Below are positions 4,245 through 5,210 of a DNA stretch of 5,210 nucleotides, in pieces; within the stretch, counting starts at the first letter, position 1; each line of letters begins with the position of its first letter. Location of the stretch: NCBI GenBank assembly GCA_003650505.1, contig QMQL01000073.1, forward strand, positions 1-5,210, in the 5' to 3' direction. The DNA comes from Candidatus Acetothermia bacterium. GTDB taxonomy: Bacteria; Bipolaricaulota; Bipolaricaulia; UBA7950; UBA9294. The position numbers were made by a program, and so were the translations under genes. The notes under the pieces are model-generated. The model saw only the letters and a list, made by a program, of their open reading frames with translations, did not search any database and was not told where the DNA came from.

Positions 4245-5210
4245 ATGAGTTGGTTCGATCTAAAGGGTAGAGACTTAATCAGCGAGCTCGACTGGACGAA
4301 GGAAGAGTACGACATCGCGATGAAGCTGACCGATCAGCTGAAAGGGCTCTATTACAGCCGGAAGCCCCATCCGTACCTCGCCTACAAGACCTTCGCCATG
4401 CTCTTCTTCGCCGGCTCGACGCGGACGCGGATGTCGTTTGAGACCGCGATGACCCAGCTCGGCGGCCACTCCCAGTTCATCAACCCGAAGACCTTGCGCC
4501 TGTCCCTTGAGGACAAGCCGGGTGCAGGGGAGACGGTGAAAGACACGGCGCGGCCGATGTCGCGGTTCTGCGACGGCATCGGGATCAGGCTCCTCGACGA
4601 TCAGATCGACTACTACGGCCACGGCGACGAGGTGATGCGCAAGTTCGCCGAGTACGCTGACGTTCCGATCATCAACATGGCCTCGGACATCAACCACCCG
4701 TGCCAGTCGCTGACCGACATCTACACGATGCACGAGAAGCTCGACGGTTCGGTGAAGGGAAAGAAGATCGTCATCACCTGGGCGTACACCCCGTGGATCC
4801 GCGGCCGTTGCTCGGTGCAGGGGACAGCCCTGATCTCGGCGATGTACGGGATGGACGTGGTCATCGCCAACCCGCCCGAGTACGACCTCGACCCGAACGT
4901 GATGAACCAGTGCCGGGATCTTGCGAGCAAGTCGGGCGGATCGTTCGAGATCGTGCACGACATGGAGGTGGCCCTCGACGGAGCGACGGTCGTCTTCCCG
5001 AGAAACTGGTTCACCGGCCGGCGCTACGAGATCGGTAAGGAGGAGGAGCTGAAGCTCGCTCAGAAATACCAGGACTGGCGCTATACGGCGGAGCGGCAGA
5101 AAAAGCTCGGCGCCCCCGGGTACCTGCTCCACTGTATGCCGGTGGACAGGGGGAACGAGGTGGACCCGGAGGTGTGCGACAACGAGCTCTCCTGGATCTA
5201 CGACCAGGCG
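4245..5210 (+). CDS. Carbamoyltransferase 2, divergent paralogue (3' partial)
   Basis: Second member of the aspartate/ornithine carbamoyltransferase superfamily; 322 codons are visible with no stop before the window edge. It starts MSWFDLKGRDLISELDW, with STRTR (58-62) and MSFETAMTQLGGH, HPCQ (151-154), TWAYTPWIRGRCSVQG (178-193), NPPEYDLDPNV (209-219) and HCMPVD (296-301). It lines up with carbamoyltransferase 1 without gaps over the first 80 residues (35 identities by hand count) and over the last 22 visible ones; by that comparison about 16 residues are missing at the C-terminus (full length near 338 aa). It is clearly a paralogue, not a recent copy. Differences cluster where the second substrate binds: STRTR instead of SLRTR, a loop that replaces EKPLAVPQS with WIRGRCSVQG, and HCMPVD instead of HCLPAD. 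Catalytic carbamoyl-phosphate residues are retained, so it should be active, probably on a different substrate or as partner of a hetero-oligomer. It begins 9 nt after gene 1 and is translationally coupled to it. Confidence 0.5.
   Translation, partial: MSWFDLKGRDLISELDWTKEEYDIAMKLTDQLKGLYYSRKPHPYLAYKTFAMLFFAGSTRTRMSFETAMTQLGGHSQFINPKTLRLSLEDKPGAGETVKDTARPMSRFCDGIGIRLLDDQIDYYGHGDEVMRKFAEYADVPIINMASDINHPCQSLTDIYTMHEKLDGSVKGKKIVITWAYTPWIRGRCSVQGTALISAMYGMDVVIANPPEYDLDPNVMNQCRDLASKSGGSFEIVHDMEVALDGATVVFPRNWFTGRRYEIGKEEELKLAQKYQDWRYTAERQKKLGAPGYLLHCMPVDRGNEVDPEVCDNELSWIYDQA

Noticed and set aside
4275..5132. 285-codon open frame on the - strand
   Set aside because: It is antisense to carbamoyltransferase 2, low in complexity and without domain motifs. 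The + strand frame from 4245 is the real gene although it lacks a stop in the window.

Overview
The window carries one co-directional (+ strand) block of five genes with short gaps: hydantoinase-type cyclic amidohydrolase (5' end outside the window), FadR/FCD-type GntR regulator, carbamate kinase, and two tandem, divergent carbamoyltransferases (the second runs off the right edge). No RNA gene, insertion sequence, CRISPR array or convincing intrinsic terminator is visible. All coding strands are the same, gaps are 42, 57, 72 and 9 nt, and every internal start has a good Shine-Dalgarno sequence, so this reads as one operon.

Organism: a bacterium of high GC by eye, with C/G-ending codons strongly preferred and classic AGGAGG ribosome sites. 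The gene set suggests an anaerobic or fermentative, energy-limited lifestyle, because a catabolic carbamoyltransferase plus carbamate kinase is a way to make ATP by substrate-level phosphorylation. I cannot assign a phylum from the sequence alone.

Layout: 1-1367 hydantoinase/dihydropyrimidinase; 1368-1409 short gap with a possible promoter; 1410-2117 GntR regulator; 2118-2174 A-rich gap; 2175-3125 carbamate kinase (arcC); 3125-3187 an unusual G-poor spacer made of six degenerate 9-bp repeats, which also reads as a 20-codon mini-ORF linking arcC to the next gene; 3198-4235 carbamoyltransferase 1; 4245 to the edge carbamoyltransferase 2, about 16 residues short of its expected C-terminus.

How the genes could work together (inference): the amidohydrolase opens a cyclic ureide (hydantoin, dihydropyrimidine or a purine-breakdown intermediate) to an N-carbamoyl (ureido) compound. 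One or both carbamoyltransferases, running in the phosphorolytic direction, transfer the carbamoyl group to phosphate, and carbamate kinase makes ATP from the carbamoyl phosphate, leaving CO2 and ammonia. The regulator probably senses a carboxylate intermediate. The arrangement recalls the E. coli ygeW-ygeX-ygeY-hyuA-yqeA region, which is tied to anaerobic purine/ureide breakdown. It differs in having two non-identical transcarbamylases side by side, which is the main point of interest. The substrate is not determined by anything visible here.
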